The translations under genes were made by a program, and so were the position numbers. Below, in pieces: positions 1 through 8,643 of a DNA stretch of 33,466 bases. The stretch comes from an uncultured Collinsella sp. (GTDB taxonomy: Bacteria > Actinomycetota > Coriobacteriia > Coriobacteriales > Coriobacteriaceae): the NCBI GenBank assembly GCA_958415625.1, contig CATYZI010000026.1:1-33466 (forward strand), given 5' to 3'. The notes beneath the pieces were generated by a model. It ran no database searches, was not told the DNA's origin, and saw only the letters and a list, made by a program, of their open reading frames with translations. Position 1 is the stretch's first letter, and every line of letters starts with the position of its first letter.

Positions 1-22
1 GATATATGAGTTAGGAGTATCC

Positions 23-2263
23 ATGGCGGAATTTGAAGTAGAGCGTGTTGGCGGAGAGCTTAAGCGTTTTGGCGTTGAGGGCTCTGAGGTGCCGTTTAAG
101 GTTGTATCTCCTTATGAGCCTGCAGGTTCTCAGCCTAAGGCCATTGAGTCGCTTGTACAGGGCGTGAGAGACGGAGATCGCTATCAGGTTCTGTTAGGCG
201 TGACCGGCTCGGGCAAGACCTTTACGATGGCAAAGACTATTGAGGCCCTGGGTAAGCCGACGCTCGTCATGGCTCCCAATAAAACGCTTGCCGCCCAGCT
301 CGCGAGCGAGCTCAAGGAATTCTTTCCTAATAACGCCGTGGTCTACTTTGTGTCGTACTACGACTACTATCAGCCCGAGGCGTATGTGCCGCAAAGCGAT
401 ACATATATCGAGAAGGACTCCTCGATTAACGAAGAGGTCGAGATGCTGCGGCATCAGGCGACCGCATCGCTGCTTTCTCGACGCGATGTGATCGTCGTCG
501 CATCGGTCTCGTGCATCTATGGCATTGGCTCGCCCGAGGACTATGCGGGTCTGGCGCCGAACGTCGACAAGAAAGTACCGCTCGAGCGCGATGATTTTAT
601 TCATGCGCTCATCGACATCCAGTACGATCGTAACGATTATGATCTGGCGCGCGGGACCTTTCGCGTGCGTGGTGACGTCGTCGACGTGTATCCGCCCTAT
701 GCCGAGCACCCGTTGCGCTTTGAGTTTTTTGGCGACGAGGTTGAGCTGATTGCCGAGATCGACGAGGTCACCGGTGAGATGCTGCGTGAGTATGAAGCCA
801 TTCCCGTGTGGCCGGCATCGCACTACGTGACTGAGAAGCCTAAGGTCAAGGCCGCTTTGAAGTCAATTAGCGAAGAGTGCGAGAAGCGCGTGGCAGAGCT
901 CAAGGCGACTGACAAGCTGCTCGAGGCGCAACGCCTGCAGCAGCGCACCGATTATGATCTCGAGATGCTCGAGACCATGGGCTTTTGCAACGGCATCGAG
1001 AACTACTCGCGTCATCTGGACGGACGCAAGCCGGGCGAGCCGCCGTTTACCCTAATTGATTACTTTCCCAAGGACATGCTTTGCATCATCGACGAGAGCC
1101 ATGTGACGGTGCCGCAGATTCGCGGTATGCACGAAGGCGACCGTTCGCGTAAGGTGACGCTGGTGGAGCACGGTTTTCGTTTGCCCTCGGCACTCGATAA
1201 CCGCCCGCTTCGTTTCGATGAGTTTGAGGCGAGGATTCCCCAGTTCATCTATGTTTCGGCCACGCCGGGCGACTACGAGCTGCGTGTCAGCCAAAACGAT
1301 GTTGAGCAGATTATTCGTCCGACTGGTCTGCTCGACCCCAAGATTGATGTGCGTCCAGTTCGCGGCCAGATTGACGATCTTGAGGACGAGATTCGCGAGC
1401 GGGTGGCGCGCAAGGAGCGCGTGCTGGTGACGACGCTGACCAAGCGCATGGCCGAGGACCTGACCGACCATCTGCTTGATGCCGGCATTAAGGTCAATTA
1501 CATGCACTCCGATACGGCGACGATGGATCGTGTCGAGATCCTGCGAACGCTGCGTGAGGGAAAGATTGATGTTCTCGTCGGCATCAACCTGCTTCGCGAG
1601 GGCCTGGACCTTCCCGAGGTCTCGCTGGTGGCAATTCTCGATGCCGACAAGGAGGGCTTCTTGCGCAACCGCCGTTCGCTGATTCAGACGATTGGCCGCG
1701 CGGCGCGTAATGCCGACGGCGAAGTCATCATGTACGCAGACGTTGTGACCGATTCGATGAAAGAGGCCATCGAGGAGACGCAGCGCCGCCGCGAGATTCA
1801 GATGGCCTATAACGAAGAGCATGGCATTGTGCCTAAGACGGTTCGCAAAGCCATTAGCGACATCTCGAGCTTTATTGCCGAGGCCGAAAAGACCGTGGGC
1901 TCCAAGGGGCGCTCGAAAGGTGATTCGTTGGGCCACGGCGCGTTCTATACGCCCGATGAAAACGGCGAGGGTGCCGTGCCGGAGACGGTGGCGCCCGAGC
2001 AGACACTTGCGGAGCAGTTGGAAGAACTGCCGCATGATGAGCTTGTGCGGATCGTCGAAACCATGGAAGAGGATATGCGTAACGCTTCTGCCGCCATGGA
2101 CTTTGAGGAGGCGGCGCGCCTGCGCGATGCCGTCGTTCAGATTCGGGCGATGCTTGAGGGCGCATCTGAGGACGAAACGATCGAGCGTTTGCGTTCGCAG
2201 GCTCGCAAGGGCTCTACCTTTGCTTCGGGCAGAAAACGCCAGGGTGCACGGTTTAAGAAATAG
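23..2263 (+). CDS. uvrB: UvrABC excinuclease subunit B (UvrB)
   Basis: UvrB is the DNA-damage verification helicase of nucleotide excision repair. It is loaded by UvrA and then recruits UvrC. The sequence shows Walker A GVTGSGKT (residues 59-66), the MAPNKTLAAQ motif, the YYDYYQPEAYVP beta-hairpin region that clamps DNA, the SATPGDYEL helicase motif, and the GINLLREGLDLPEV and QTIGRAARN motifs of the second RecA-like domain. The C-terminal UVR motif (MDFEEAARLRD) binds UvrC. At 746 aa it is longer than the usual 660-700 aa. The excess is about 27 N-terminal residues before the FKVVSPYEPAG motif, a polar Gly/Glu-rich linker before the UVR motif, and a basic C-terminal tail. The ATG at 23 follows an AGGAG at 13-17. 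Its promoter lies outside the window, so SOS control cannot be judged. Confidence 0.98.
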   Translation: MAEFEVERVGGELKRFGVEGSEVPFKVVSPYEPAGSQPKAIESLVQGVRDGDRYQVLLGVTGSGKTFTMAKTIEALGKPTLVMAPNKTLAAQLASELKEFFPNNAVVYFVSYYDYYQPEAYVPQSDTYIEKDSSINEEVEMLRHQATASLLSRRDVIVVASVSCIYGIGSPEDYAGLAPNVDKKVPLERDDFIHALIDIQYDRNDYDLARGTFRVRGDVVDVYPPYAEHPLRFEFFGDEVELIAEIDEVTGEMLREYEAIPVWPASHYVTEKPKVKAALKSISEECEKRVAELKATDKLLEAQRLQQRTDYDLEMLETMGFCNGIENYSRHLDGRKPGEPPFTLIDYFPKDMLCIIDESHVTVPQIRGMHEGDRSRKVTLVEHGFRLPSALDNRPLRFDEFEARIPQFIYVSATPGDYELRVSQNDVEQIIRPTGLLDPKIDVRPVRGQIDDLEDEIRERVARKERVLVTTLTKRMAEDLTDHLLDAGIKVNYMHSDTATMDRVEILRTLREGKIDVLVGINLLREGLDLPEVSLVAILDADKEGFLRNRRSLIQTIGRAARNADGEVIMYADVVTDSMKEAIEETQRRREIQMAYNEEHGIVPKTVRKAISDISSFIAEAEKTVGSKGRSKGDSLGHGAFYTPDENGEGAVPETVAPEQTLAEQLEELPHDELVRIVETMEEDMRNASAAMDFEEAARLRDAVVQIRAMLEGASEDETIERLRSQARKGSTFASGRKRQGARFKK

Positions 2264-2266
2264 CGA

Positions 2267-2309
2267 ACAGGCCCCGAGTTCCCTGTGGAGCTTGGGGCCT
2301 GTGTCTTTT
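2267..2309 (+). terminator. Intrinsic terminator after uvrB
   Basis: A 12-bp stem pairs 2267-2278 with 2291-2302 (ACAGGCCCCGAG with CTTGGGGCCTGT, one G-U pair). It is followed by GTCTTTT. It starts 4 bases after the uvrB stop and lies between two convergent genes. Reading on the minus strand, the same stem could also stop the oppositely oriented flavoprotein gene, although the T-run on that side is weak. Confidence 0.85.
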
Positions 2310-2328
2310 GCGCGCTGGAATTCGTGCG

Positions 2329-3969
2329 TTAGAGGTCTGCGATCAGGGCTTCGGCACAACGGATGCCGTCGGTGGCCGCGCTCATGATGCCGCCGGCATA
2401 TCCGGCACCCTCGCCGCAAGGGTAAAGACCCGGGGTCGACGCGGCGTGGCATGCTCGATCGCGGGTGACGGTGACCGGAGAGCTCGAACGCGTCTCCACG
2501 CCAGTGAGGACCGCATCGGGGCGGTCATAGCCACGCAGTTTCTTGCCGAGCAGGGGAATTCCCAAACGAAGCGATTCGACGATATGCTGCGGGAGGGCAT
2601 CGTCGATCGCCGTCCAGGTCACGCCAAGTGGATAGGTTGGTTTTACCTTTCCAGGTGCCGTACTGGCGCGTCTAGCAAGGAAATCTCCGACGAGCTGTGC
2701 CGGCGCGTTCCAGTTGGAGCCACCCAGGCGATAGGCGGCTCGCTCGCAGGCGCGCTGGAGTTCAATGCCTGCGAGCGGGTCATCGCCGGGAAGGTCGTCA
2801 GGTGTGACGTTAACGAGTAGGGCGGCATTCGCGTTGTGCCCGTCGCGGGCATTGAGGCTGGCGCCGTTGACGCACAGATGGCCCTGCTCGGAAGAAGCCG
2901 CGACAACCTGTCCGCCGGGGCACATGCAAAACGAGAACACGCTGCGGCCGTTGGGGAGATGGGCGACAAGCTTGTAGGGGGCTGCTCCGAGTGCCGGGTG
3001 CCCCGCCGAAGGGCCATATTGGGCACGGTCGATGTCGCACTGTGGATGCTCGATGCGCACACCCATGGCAAAGGTCTTTTGCGCGAGGGCAACGTTATGT
3101 TCTTTGAGAAGCTCGAATACGTCGCGGGCGGAATGGCCGCAGGCGAGAATGAGGTGCTTTGTGGCGATTGTCTCGCTTGTGGTTTCTTGGGGCGTTTGGA
3201 CATCGACGCCGGTGATGGCGCCAGATCCGTCGGTTCGAATATTGACGAGCTTTGTTCGATAGCGGACGGTTCCGCCGAGTTGCTCGATGCGCTGAGAAAT
3301 GTTGGTGACGATGGTGGGGAGGATGTCGGAGCCAATGTGCGGCTTGGCATCCCACAGGATGTCGCGAGGTGAGCCCGCTTCGACGAAGGTCTCAAGAATC
3401 AGTCGATGGGCGGGATTCTTGGTTCCCGTGTTGAGCTTGCCGTCCGAGAAGGTCCCTGCACCGCCCAGGCCAAATTGAATATTGCTTTCGGGGTCGAGGA
3501 GACGCTCCTTCAGGAAGAGGTCGATTGCCTGCGAGCGGCGAAGCGCCGGGTCCCCCCGTTCGATGAGCAGGGGCTTCAGACCCGCTTCGGCAAGGGTGAG
3601 TGCGGCGAAAAGGCCAGCGCATCCGGCGCCGACAACGACGGGACGTTCCTTGGGTGCATTCGGGACAGGGTTGGGGAATGAAGGAGCCTCGCCGTCTACC
3701 ATGCGGATGCGCGAGCGGTTGCGCTCGGCGACGCGGTCGACCAACTCCTGCTCGAGTCGGGAGCTTGTCAGCTCAACTCGAAAGCTCAAAATAAAATGGA
3801 CATCTAGCTTTTTACGGGCGTCGATTGACTTGCGATGGAGCTCAATGGCTTTAATCTGGGAATCCTCGCATCGAAGGGCTCGTTTGACGGCGCGTCTGCC
3901 AACAGCAAGGCAGGCGGTTTCGTCGCCGGCCTCATCGAGTGACGCGTGGACTTGGGTGATTTCGATCAT
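2329..3969 (-). CDS. FAD-dependent dehydrogenase of the COG2509 type
   Basis: This is a predicted soluble flavoprotein of 546 aa. The FAD-binding Rossmann motif GAGCAG (residues 114-119) sits after an N-terminal region of about 110 residues, a layout typical of the uncharacterised 'FAD-utilizing dehydrogenase' family. That N-terminal part has the family pattern of two basic clusters (GRRAVKRALR, HRKSIDARKK). FGLGGAGTFSDGKLNT and the C-terminal CGEGAGYAGGIMSAATDG fit FAD binding. The physiological substrate is unknown. A longer in-frame reading reaches 4140, but it would overlap the upstream gene by about 90 bases. The ATG at 3969 has AAGGAG at 3981-3976 with good spacing, so I chose it. It is encoded downstream of another flavoprotein gene but separated from it by a terminator. 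Confidence 0.85.
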   Translation of the reverse strand: MIEITQVHASLDEAGDETACLAVGRRAVKRALRCEDSQIKAIELHRKSIDARKKLDVHFILSFRVELTSSRLEQELVDRVAERNRSRIRMVDGEAPSFPNPVPNAPKERPVVVGAGCAGLFAALTLAEAGLKPLLIERGDPALRRSQAIDLFLKERLLDPESNIQFGLGGAGTFSDGKLNTGTKNPAHRLILETFVEAGSPRDILWDAKPHIGSDILPTIVTNISQRIEQLGGTVRYRTKLVNIRTDGSGAITGVDVQTPQETTSETIATKHLILACGHSARDVFELLKEHNVALAQKTFAMGVRIEHPQCDIDRAQYGPSAGHPALGAAPYKLVAHLPNGRSVFSFCMCPGGQVVAASSEQGHLCVNGASLNARDGHNANAALLVNVTPDDLPGDDPLAGIELQRACERAAYRLGGSNWNAPAQLVGDFLARRASTAPGKVKPTYPLGVTWTAIDDALPQHIVESLRLGIPLLGKKLRGYDRPDAVLTGVETRSSSPVTVTRDRACHAASTPGLYPCGEGAGYAGGIMSAATDGIRCAEALIADL

Positions 3970-3988
3970 CGAGGTCTCCTTAGATGCA

Positions 3989-4019
3989 AGAAAGAGGCCG
4001 CCCGGTGTCCCAGACGGCC
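3989..4019 (-). terminator. Intrinsic terminator between the two flavoprotein genes
   Basis: On the minus strand an 8-bp stem (GGCCGTCT with GGGCGGCC, two G-U pairs, 8-base loop) is followed by TCTTTCTT. It ends the mrp-flavoprotein unit. The T-run ends only 7 bases before the Shine-Dalgarno of the next gene, so it also lies in that gene's leader. Confidence 0.7.
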
Positions 4020-4032
4020 CGAATGCGTTTTG

Positions 4033-4038
4033 ATTATA
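4033..4038 (-). promoter_or_regulatory. Candidate -10 element for the COG2509-type flavoprotein gene
   Basis: A perfect TATAAT is present on the minus strand, 10 to 15 bases past the stop of the upstream gene. No convincing -35 hexamer sits at 16-18 bases spacing (the nearest is AAGCAG). If used, transcription would start near 4026, upstream of the hairpin at 3989-4019. Confidence 0.35.
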
Positions 4039-4048
4039 GACTGCGCGG

Positions 4049-5320
4049 CTATAGGCTGCTTGCAGCGCGAATACCCGAGATCCAAGCCCACGCAAGGTTG
4101 AAACCACCGCAATCGGCATCGATGTCGAGCGCCTCACCACAGATGTAAAGTGGGGCGCCTGCCGCGTTGCTCACGCAGAGGTTGGGAGCTGAGACGCTCT
4201 CGATGGGCACGCCGCCGCGCGTGACCTGGGCCGAACGCTCCTCTGTCGTTCCCTCGACGAGCAACTTAAAGTGCTTGAGGATTGAGACCAGATGGATGGC
4301 GTCGTGCGACCCGGGGTGGCACTGTTCGAATGCGGTGCAGACAACGTGAGAGAACTGCGGGGCGAGCATACCGTCGAGCCAGCGGGGGTCGCGGGGCGAA
4401 AAGCCGCCGAGCAACTCAACTCGCTGGTTGAGCATATCGAGCAACTCGTCTTTGGAGAGGTCGGGGAAAACGTCGAGCAGAATCGTGTCGCCGTGCTGGA
4501 CGCGACGGGAGAGATTAAAGGCGGCAACGCCCGAGATGCCAAAGGTTCGGAAGAGCACTTCTCCGTCTTCGCGCCAGAGCTCCTCGTGATTGCGGGCGAG
4601 CGTCAAGCGGGCGCGGACGCGCAGGCCATCCAGCGTCTTGAGTGACATCCGGTCGCCGACGACCGATGCCGACACGGGGCAGAGGACGGGGTGTTGCGGG
4701 GTGAGGGGAAGATTGAACGTCTTCGCGATGTTGGCAGGGCTGCCGCCCGTAGCGATAATTACGGCCTTTGCCTGCAGCGTCTCGTTCTTGCGAGGGGTGT
4801 CGGCGAGTGCCTTCCGAAACGAGCGGAGTTCCGATTTTCGGTCGTCGTGCTTTTTTGCCTTGAGTGCCCGCGCGGGACGGTCTATTTGGAGCTCCCAGCT
4901 CTCGGGGGCTTTGAATGCCGAGGCAACGTTTGCTCCACAGATCAAGGTGATGTCCAGGTGATTGCAAGCGTTGAGAAGCGCATCGCGCACCGATTCGGCA
5001 CGAAGGGAGCGCGGATACAGCCGGCCCTCTTCGGAGGTCGTCATGATGCCCAGCGAGGAGAAGAAACTGCCGAGCTCTTGCTCAGGCTGGGGACCCATGA
5101 CGGATTCGACGAATGCGGGGTGGTTGTACCGCTGGAAATCAATGGATTCGTTGGAAAGGTTGCAGCGGCCGTTTCCGGTCGCAAGTATCTTAAGGCCGCA
5201 GGCAACATCGCGCTCAACGATGCAGACGCTATTGCCTGCGCGTGCGGCCGTAATGGCGGCGGCGAGGCCCGAAGCCCCGCCGCCGATTACCAAGACGTCA
5301 TAGAAGGCGTTTGTGTTCAC
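4049..5320 (-). CDS. NAD(P)/FAD-dependent oxidoreductase, HI0933/BaiN-like
   Basis: This is a 423-aa flavoprotein with an N-terminal dinucleotide-binding motif GGGASG (residues 13-18), the family-specific GNGRCNLSN motif (49-57), and a C-terminal CGEALDIDADCGGFNLAWAW that closes the FAD site. The set is diagnostic of the HI0933/YhiN/BaiN family. BaiN from a gut Clostridium has been linked to bile-acid reduction, but most members have no known substrate, so I do not assign one. The gene starts with GTG at 5320, immediately after the TAA of the mrp gene (TAAGTG), with GAGG 8 bases upstream inside mrp. Co-transcription and coupled translation with mrp are likely. Confidence 0.88.
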   Translation of the reverse strand: MNTNAFYDVLVIGGGASGLAAAITAARAGNSVCIVERDVACGLKILATGNGRCNLSNESIDFQRYNHPAFVESVMGPQPEQELGSFFSSLGIMTTSEEGRLYPRSLRAESVRDALLNACNHLDITLICGANVASAFKAPESWELQIDRPARALKAKKHDDRKSELRSFRKALADTPRKNETLQAKAVIIATGGSPANIAKTFNLPLTPQHPVLCPVSASVVGDRMSLKTLDGLRVRARLTLARNHEELWREDGEVLFRTFGISGVAAFNLSRRVQHGDTILLDVFPDLSKDELLDMLNQRVELLGGFSPRDPRWLDGMLAPQFSHVVCTAFEQCHPGSHDAIHLVSILKHFKLLVEGTTEERSAQVTRGGVPIESVSAPNLCVSNAAGAPLYICGEALDIDADCGGFNLAWAWISGIRAASSL

Positions 5321-6151
5321 TTATGCCTCGGCGGTCTCGTGCGGGGCAATGGCCTCGACGGCAGAGACAGCCTGGGGCAGCATGCCGTCAGGCAGTGCGG
5401 TTTCAGCCTCGCCCTTATCGCAGGCCTCGGCGAGTGCCGGATTGATGGGAAGCTGGCCCAGGATCTCGAGGTTGTAGCGCTCGGCGACCTCGGGGAGCTT
5501 GCTCTTGCCAAAGACCTCAATCTTCTTGCCGCAATCAGGGCACTCGATATAGCTCATGTTCTCGACGATACCCAGAATGGGGACGTTCATCTTCTCGGCC
5601 ATGTTGACCGCCTTGGCGACGATCATCGAAACCAGATCCTGCGGGCTCGTGACGATGACGATGCCATCGACGGGCAGCGACTGGAAGACGGTGAGGGCGA
5701 CGTCGCCCGTTCCCGGGGGCATGTCGACTAGCAGGTAGTCGATGGGACCCCAAGAGGTCTCGCTCCAGAACTGCCTGATGGCGCCCGCGATAACCGGACC
5801 GCGCCAGAGGACAGGGTCGGTTTCGTTTTGGAGCAGCAGGTTAGAGCTCATGACCTTGACACCGTGCTCGGAGATTTCGGGCAGCATAAGGTTGCCGAGG
5901 GCATGGACGTGGCGTCCGCTCATGCCGAACATCTTGGGGATAGAGGGGCCGGTAATATCGGCATCCAGGACGCCGACCTTATGGCCGTGACGGGCAAGTT
6001 CGGTAGCGATGGCGCCGGTGACGAATGACTTGCCTACGCCGCCCTTGCCGGAAAGCACGGCGATAACGCGCTTGACCTCGGATAGCGTGTTCTCCTCAAA
6101 TTGCGACGGCGACGTTTGTCCGCCGGCAGCCTGTGCGTGCTCGCAACCCAT
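5321..6151 (-). CDS. mrp: Mrp/NBP35-family Fe-S cluster carrier ATPase
   Basis: This is a cytoplasmic P-loop ATPase of 276 aa that carries and delivers Fe-S clusters to apoproteins. The deviant Walker A GKGGVGKS spans residues 35-42. LLVDMPPGTGD is the Walker B region of the family. The C204-P-D-C207 pair is the cluster-bridging CxxC of Mrp homodimers. A short Gly/Gln-rich N-terminus with one Cys precedes the ATPase domain, and no DUF59 domain is fused. I chose the ATG at 6151 because AAAGGAG lies just upstream (minus strand, 6164-6158). The longer reading to 6208 has no such site. It heads a two-gene unit with the BaiN-like flavoprotein. Confidence 0.92.
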   Translation of the reverse strand: MGCEHAQAAGGQTSPSQFEENTLSEVKRVIAVLSGKGGVGKSFVTGAIATELARHGHKVGVLDADITGPSIPKMFGMSGRHVHALGNLMLPEISEHGVKVMSSNLLLQNETDPVLWRGPVIAGAIRQFWSETSWGPIDYLLVDMPPGTGDVALTVFQSLPVDGIVIVTSPQDLVSMIVAKAVNMAEKMNVPILGIVENMSYIECPDCGKKIEVFGKSKLPEVAERYNLEILGQLPINPALAEACDKGEAETALPDGMLPQAVSAVEAIAPHETAEA

Positions 6152-6173
6152 GTATGACTCCTTTGTATATGTT

Positions 6174-6187
6174 GGGGCCGAGGCCCC
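6174..6187 (-). other. GC-rich hairpin in the mrp leader
   Basis: On the minus strand GGGGC-CTCG-GCCCC forms a 5-bp stem with a stable CUNG-type tetraloop. It lies about 10 bases upstream of the mrp Shine-Dalgarno. No T-run follows, so it is not a terminator. It may affect mRNA stability. Confidence 0.45.
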
Positions 6188-6206
6188 GTGATGTGACACG
6201 AGCGTC

Positions 6207-6236
6207 ATTGTACCCTCGTTTGCGAGCGGGAGTCAT
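6207..6236 (-). promoter_or_regulatory. Candidate promoter of mrp
   Basis: On the minus strand ATGACT (6236-6231, 4 of 6 to TTGACA), an 18-base spacer and TACAAT (6212-6207, 5 of 6 to TATAAT) lie about 55 bases upstream of the mrp start. The match is good but unproven. Confidence 0.5.
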
Positions 6237-6244
6237 TTGCGATG

Positions 6245-6285
6245 CGTTTGGGCCGAGCGTGCTTGCAATACGATGGGCCCAAGCG
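6245..6285. repeat. Inverted repeat downstream of the LTA-synthase-like gene
   Basis: A 10-bp stem (CGTTTGGGCC at 6245-6254 with GGCCCAAGCG at 6276-6285, one G-U pair) encloses a 21-base loop. No T-run follows on either strand, so it is not a textbook intrinsic terminator. It lies 12 bases past the stop codon and may protect or define the 3' end of that mRNA. Confidence 0.5.
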
Positions 6286-6296
6286 AATGGGCGGGC

Positions 6297-8450
6297 TTAC
6301 TGAACTTTGCTGGCGAACTCGAGGTATTGCATGCGCTGCAGCTTGTCGATCGTCGAGGCGTAGGGGCTGTCTTCCGATTCCAAGTCGTAGCGCAGCCCGT
6401 CGGCACCGAGATAGCCGGCGACATTGATGGTGGGCACATCTGACCTTGTCGCAAGCAGGGCCTTTTGGTAATTGGTGAGCGGGGCGCCGATCTTATTAAG
6501 GGTAATGGCTGCAATCTCGTTTGCCCCGACGGTGTCGTAGACGTTGAGCTCGGTATTGCCGGCGATCTCATAGTTAGCCCAGACGAGATATGTCGACTGA
6601 TAGATACGGAAAGCGTGGCTTGCCGTATCTTCCTGAGGGTACAGCTCGTCGTTGAGAGTCGTTGCGGCGCTCGGCTGATGGTCGCCAAAAAAGACAAGAA
6701 CAACCGGTCTGCCGATGTTGCGGAGCTCGTTGATAAAGTACTCGAGGTCCCGGTCGGATGCGTTGATGCAGGTGAGATAGGTGTTGAGCGCGCTGTTGGC
6801 GCCTTCGCTGGCTCCCTCGACCCAATAGTTTGTCAGCTCCTCGGCGGGAACGGTGCCATAGTCGTAGCCGCCGTGATTTTGCATCGTGACGTCAAAGATG
6901 AACTGCGGGGCTTCGTCGGTTCTAAGCAGGTCGAGTATCTTGTCGTAGGTGGCGTAGTCGCATACGCCGGCATGGTAACAGGGCGCACCTTCGAAATCGC
7001 CGATTGAAAGAAAGTCTCCAAAGCCCAGCTGCTGATAGATTTTATCTCGATGGTAGTTGACGGGGTTTTGCGGGTGCATAGCGGTAGCGGTATACCCAAG
7101 CTCCTTAAGGTCCTTTGCCAGGCTGTTGACGCCATTCATCTGATACAGCTGATAGGGGATTTTGCCTAATCCGACAAAGGCCGTTGTCGCTCCGGTCAAA
7201 AATTCGAATTCGGAGTTCGCCGTTCCGCCACCGGCGACCGAAGCGAGCATGGTGCCGCGAACAAGTGTGTCGGGAAGTGAGTTGTAGAATGCGGGGCCGG
7301 TGTACCCGGCCGCCTGGAGCTGCTCAAAGCACGAAAGGTCGCTAAAACTCTCGTTCATGACGGCAACAATCGTCGGCTTGATTTCATTGAACTGGGCAAC
7401 GGCCGCCGCGCGCTGCTCGCTCGAGCCATACGTGCTGTCGTAGGTGGCGGCGAGCTCCTGCTCGATGCTCTGCGCCTCATCGGGCGTATAGTCTTCGGGC
7501 TTCTCAATGGGCAACTCGTTGACCATTTCGGTGAACGAAGTGATAAAACCCTGAGACGCATACGTGGTGATGGGCTGCCAACGGTCAAATCCAAAATTCA
7601 GCGCCTGCTCCAAGTCGATGCTGGAAAAGCCCGAGAGCCCCACAACGGTCACTAGCAGAAAAGCGCAGAGGTTAGCGGCGATTGCGGGGAACACATGGGT
7701 GGGTGTACGGAGCTTTCTCGGTCGGATAAGCGAAAGAAGCCCCAGGGAAATCTCCAGCAGGGCGAGAGAGGTTACGATTCCGGCGGTAAAGGTAAACTCG
7801 TATCCCTCGCTCACTTCCATTGCGGTGCCAAGGGCCAAGATATCGCTTGGCAGGATGGCCTCACCTTTAAACGTTATGACGAAGTGCTCGGCAATGCCAA
7901 GGATGCAACAGGCGACGGGCACGAGGGCCATGACGCCTCCATGACGCTGTCCCAGCAAATAAAGGGAGAGCAGAACCGTCGCGAGCAGCCCGACGGAAAA
8001 CCCGAATGAGTTGGCGGGAATGCGATAGAACGTTTCGTTACAGGCAATTTCGAGTGAAACGAACGAGAGCGCTGAAACAGCGGCGATGACAAGGATGTCG
8101 CGGCAAATACAGGCAACCGTTCCCGTCGCAAGGTCGGTTTGGTCGATAAGTCCCGAAACCAAGGGTTCGACAAGAAGTATGACGGCGGCAGCACCGAGCG
8201 CCGAATAAGAAAGGAGCCATAGGGAACTGTCCTCATTTACGAGCAATTGATTCGTAACCCATGCAGCTACCACGCCGAGCGGGATGAGGAGCGTCGCGCA
8301 CCAAAAGACGCGGGCAATGGGCGGCTTTTCATTGTGTTTGATTGAAAAATACACGCGCACGACGACGGCGGCCACGATAAGGACGGCGATGAATATGGGC
8401 AGATTGGCCATGTCGCTCGAAGTGATTTCAAGGGGGATATCTTCGGTCAT
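6297..8450 (-). CDS. LTA synthase family membrane protein (phosphoglycerol-transferase/sulfatase fold)
   Basis: This is a 717-aa membrane protein. About eight hydrophobic segments fill the first 280 residues and an extracellular alkaline-phosphatase/sulfatase-type domain follows. The domain carries the LtaS-family signatures: MNESFSDL (metal-ligand Glu), GGTANSEFEFLTG with the likely catalytic Thr near residue 410, the HPQNPVNYHRD motif, and FFGDHQPS near the end. Relatives transfer phosphoglycerol from phosphatidylglycerol to lipoteichoic acid or other envelope glycans. The exact acceptor here is unknown, and more transmembrane segments than classical LtaS (five) suggest a subfamily difference. 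I chose the ATG at 8450, which has AGAGGA upstream, over the longer reading to 8525. It is divergent from uvrA. Confidence 0.85.
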   Translation of the reverse strand: MTEDIPLEITSSDMANLPIFIAVLIVAAVVVRVYFSIKHNEKPPIARVFWCATLLIPLGVVAAWVTNQLLVNEDSSLWLLSYSALGAAAVILLVEPLVSGLIDQTDLATGTVACICRDILVIAAVSALSFVSLEIACNETFYRIPANSFGFSVGLLATVLLSLYLLGQRHGGVMALVPVACCILGIAEHFVITFKGEAILPSDILALGTAMEVSEGYEFTFTAGIVTSLALLEISLGLLSLIRPRKLRTPTHVFPAIAANLCAFLLVTVVGLSGFSSIDLEQALNFGFDRWQPITTYASQGFITSFTEMVNELPIEKPEDYTPDEAQSIEQELAATYDSTYGSSEQRAAAVAQFNEIKPTIVAVMNESFSDLSCFEQLQAAGYTGPAFYNSLPDTLVRGTMLASVAGGGTANSEFEFLTGATTAFVGLGKIPYQLYQMNGVNSLAKDLKELGYTATAMHPQNPVNYHRDKIYQQLGFGDFLSIGDFEGAPCYHAGVCDYATYDKILDLLRTDEAPQFIFDVTMQNHGGYDYGTVPAEELTNYWVEGASEGANSALNTYLTCINASDRDLEYFINELRNIGRPVVLVFFGDHQPSAATTLNDELYPQEDTASHAFRIYQSTYLVWANYEIAGNTELNVYDTVGANEIAAITLNKIGAPLTNYQKALLATRSDVPTINVAGYLGADGLRYDLESEDSPYASTIDKLQRMQYLEFASKVQ

Positions 8451-8568
8451 GGACGTTCCTCTGTTACGGCAAATTAAGTTCAGTATTAGATTACTGTAAC
8501 CTTTCCACGGCATTTCGAGAAACAAAGCGCCCGATACGCAAAGCTAAAGGTCTGCGAATCTTGTATTA

Positions 8569-8582
8569 CGAACATCTGTGCG
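8569..8582 (+). promoter_or_regulatory. LexA (SOS) box upstream of uvrA
   Basis: CGAACATCTGTGCG matches the Gram-positive/actinobacterial LexA consensus CGAAC-N4-GTTCG at 9 of the 10 defined positions (GTGCG instead of GTTCG). It is 62 bases upstream of the uvrA ATG and within the divergent intergenic region. Position and match agree with SOS induction of uvrA, which is well known in other bacteria. Confidence 0.7.
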
Positions 8583-8643
8583 CGTCGAGTGCGCTAAACT
8601 CATCGGCAGTATGATTCGATGCAATAGGAGGCAAGGAGCTTCC

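Noticed and set aside
4049..4140. Longer N-terminus for the COG2509-type flavoprotein reaching to 4140
   Set aside because: It would overlap the upstream gene by about 90 bases and include a terminator hairpin. The ATG at 3969 has a strong ribosome site and matches the family start.
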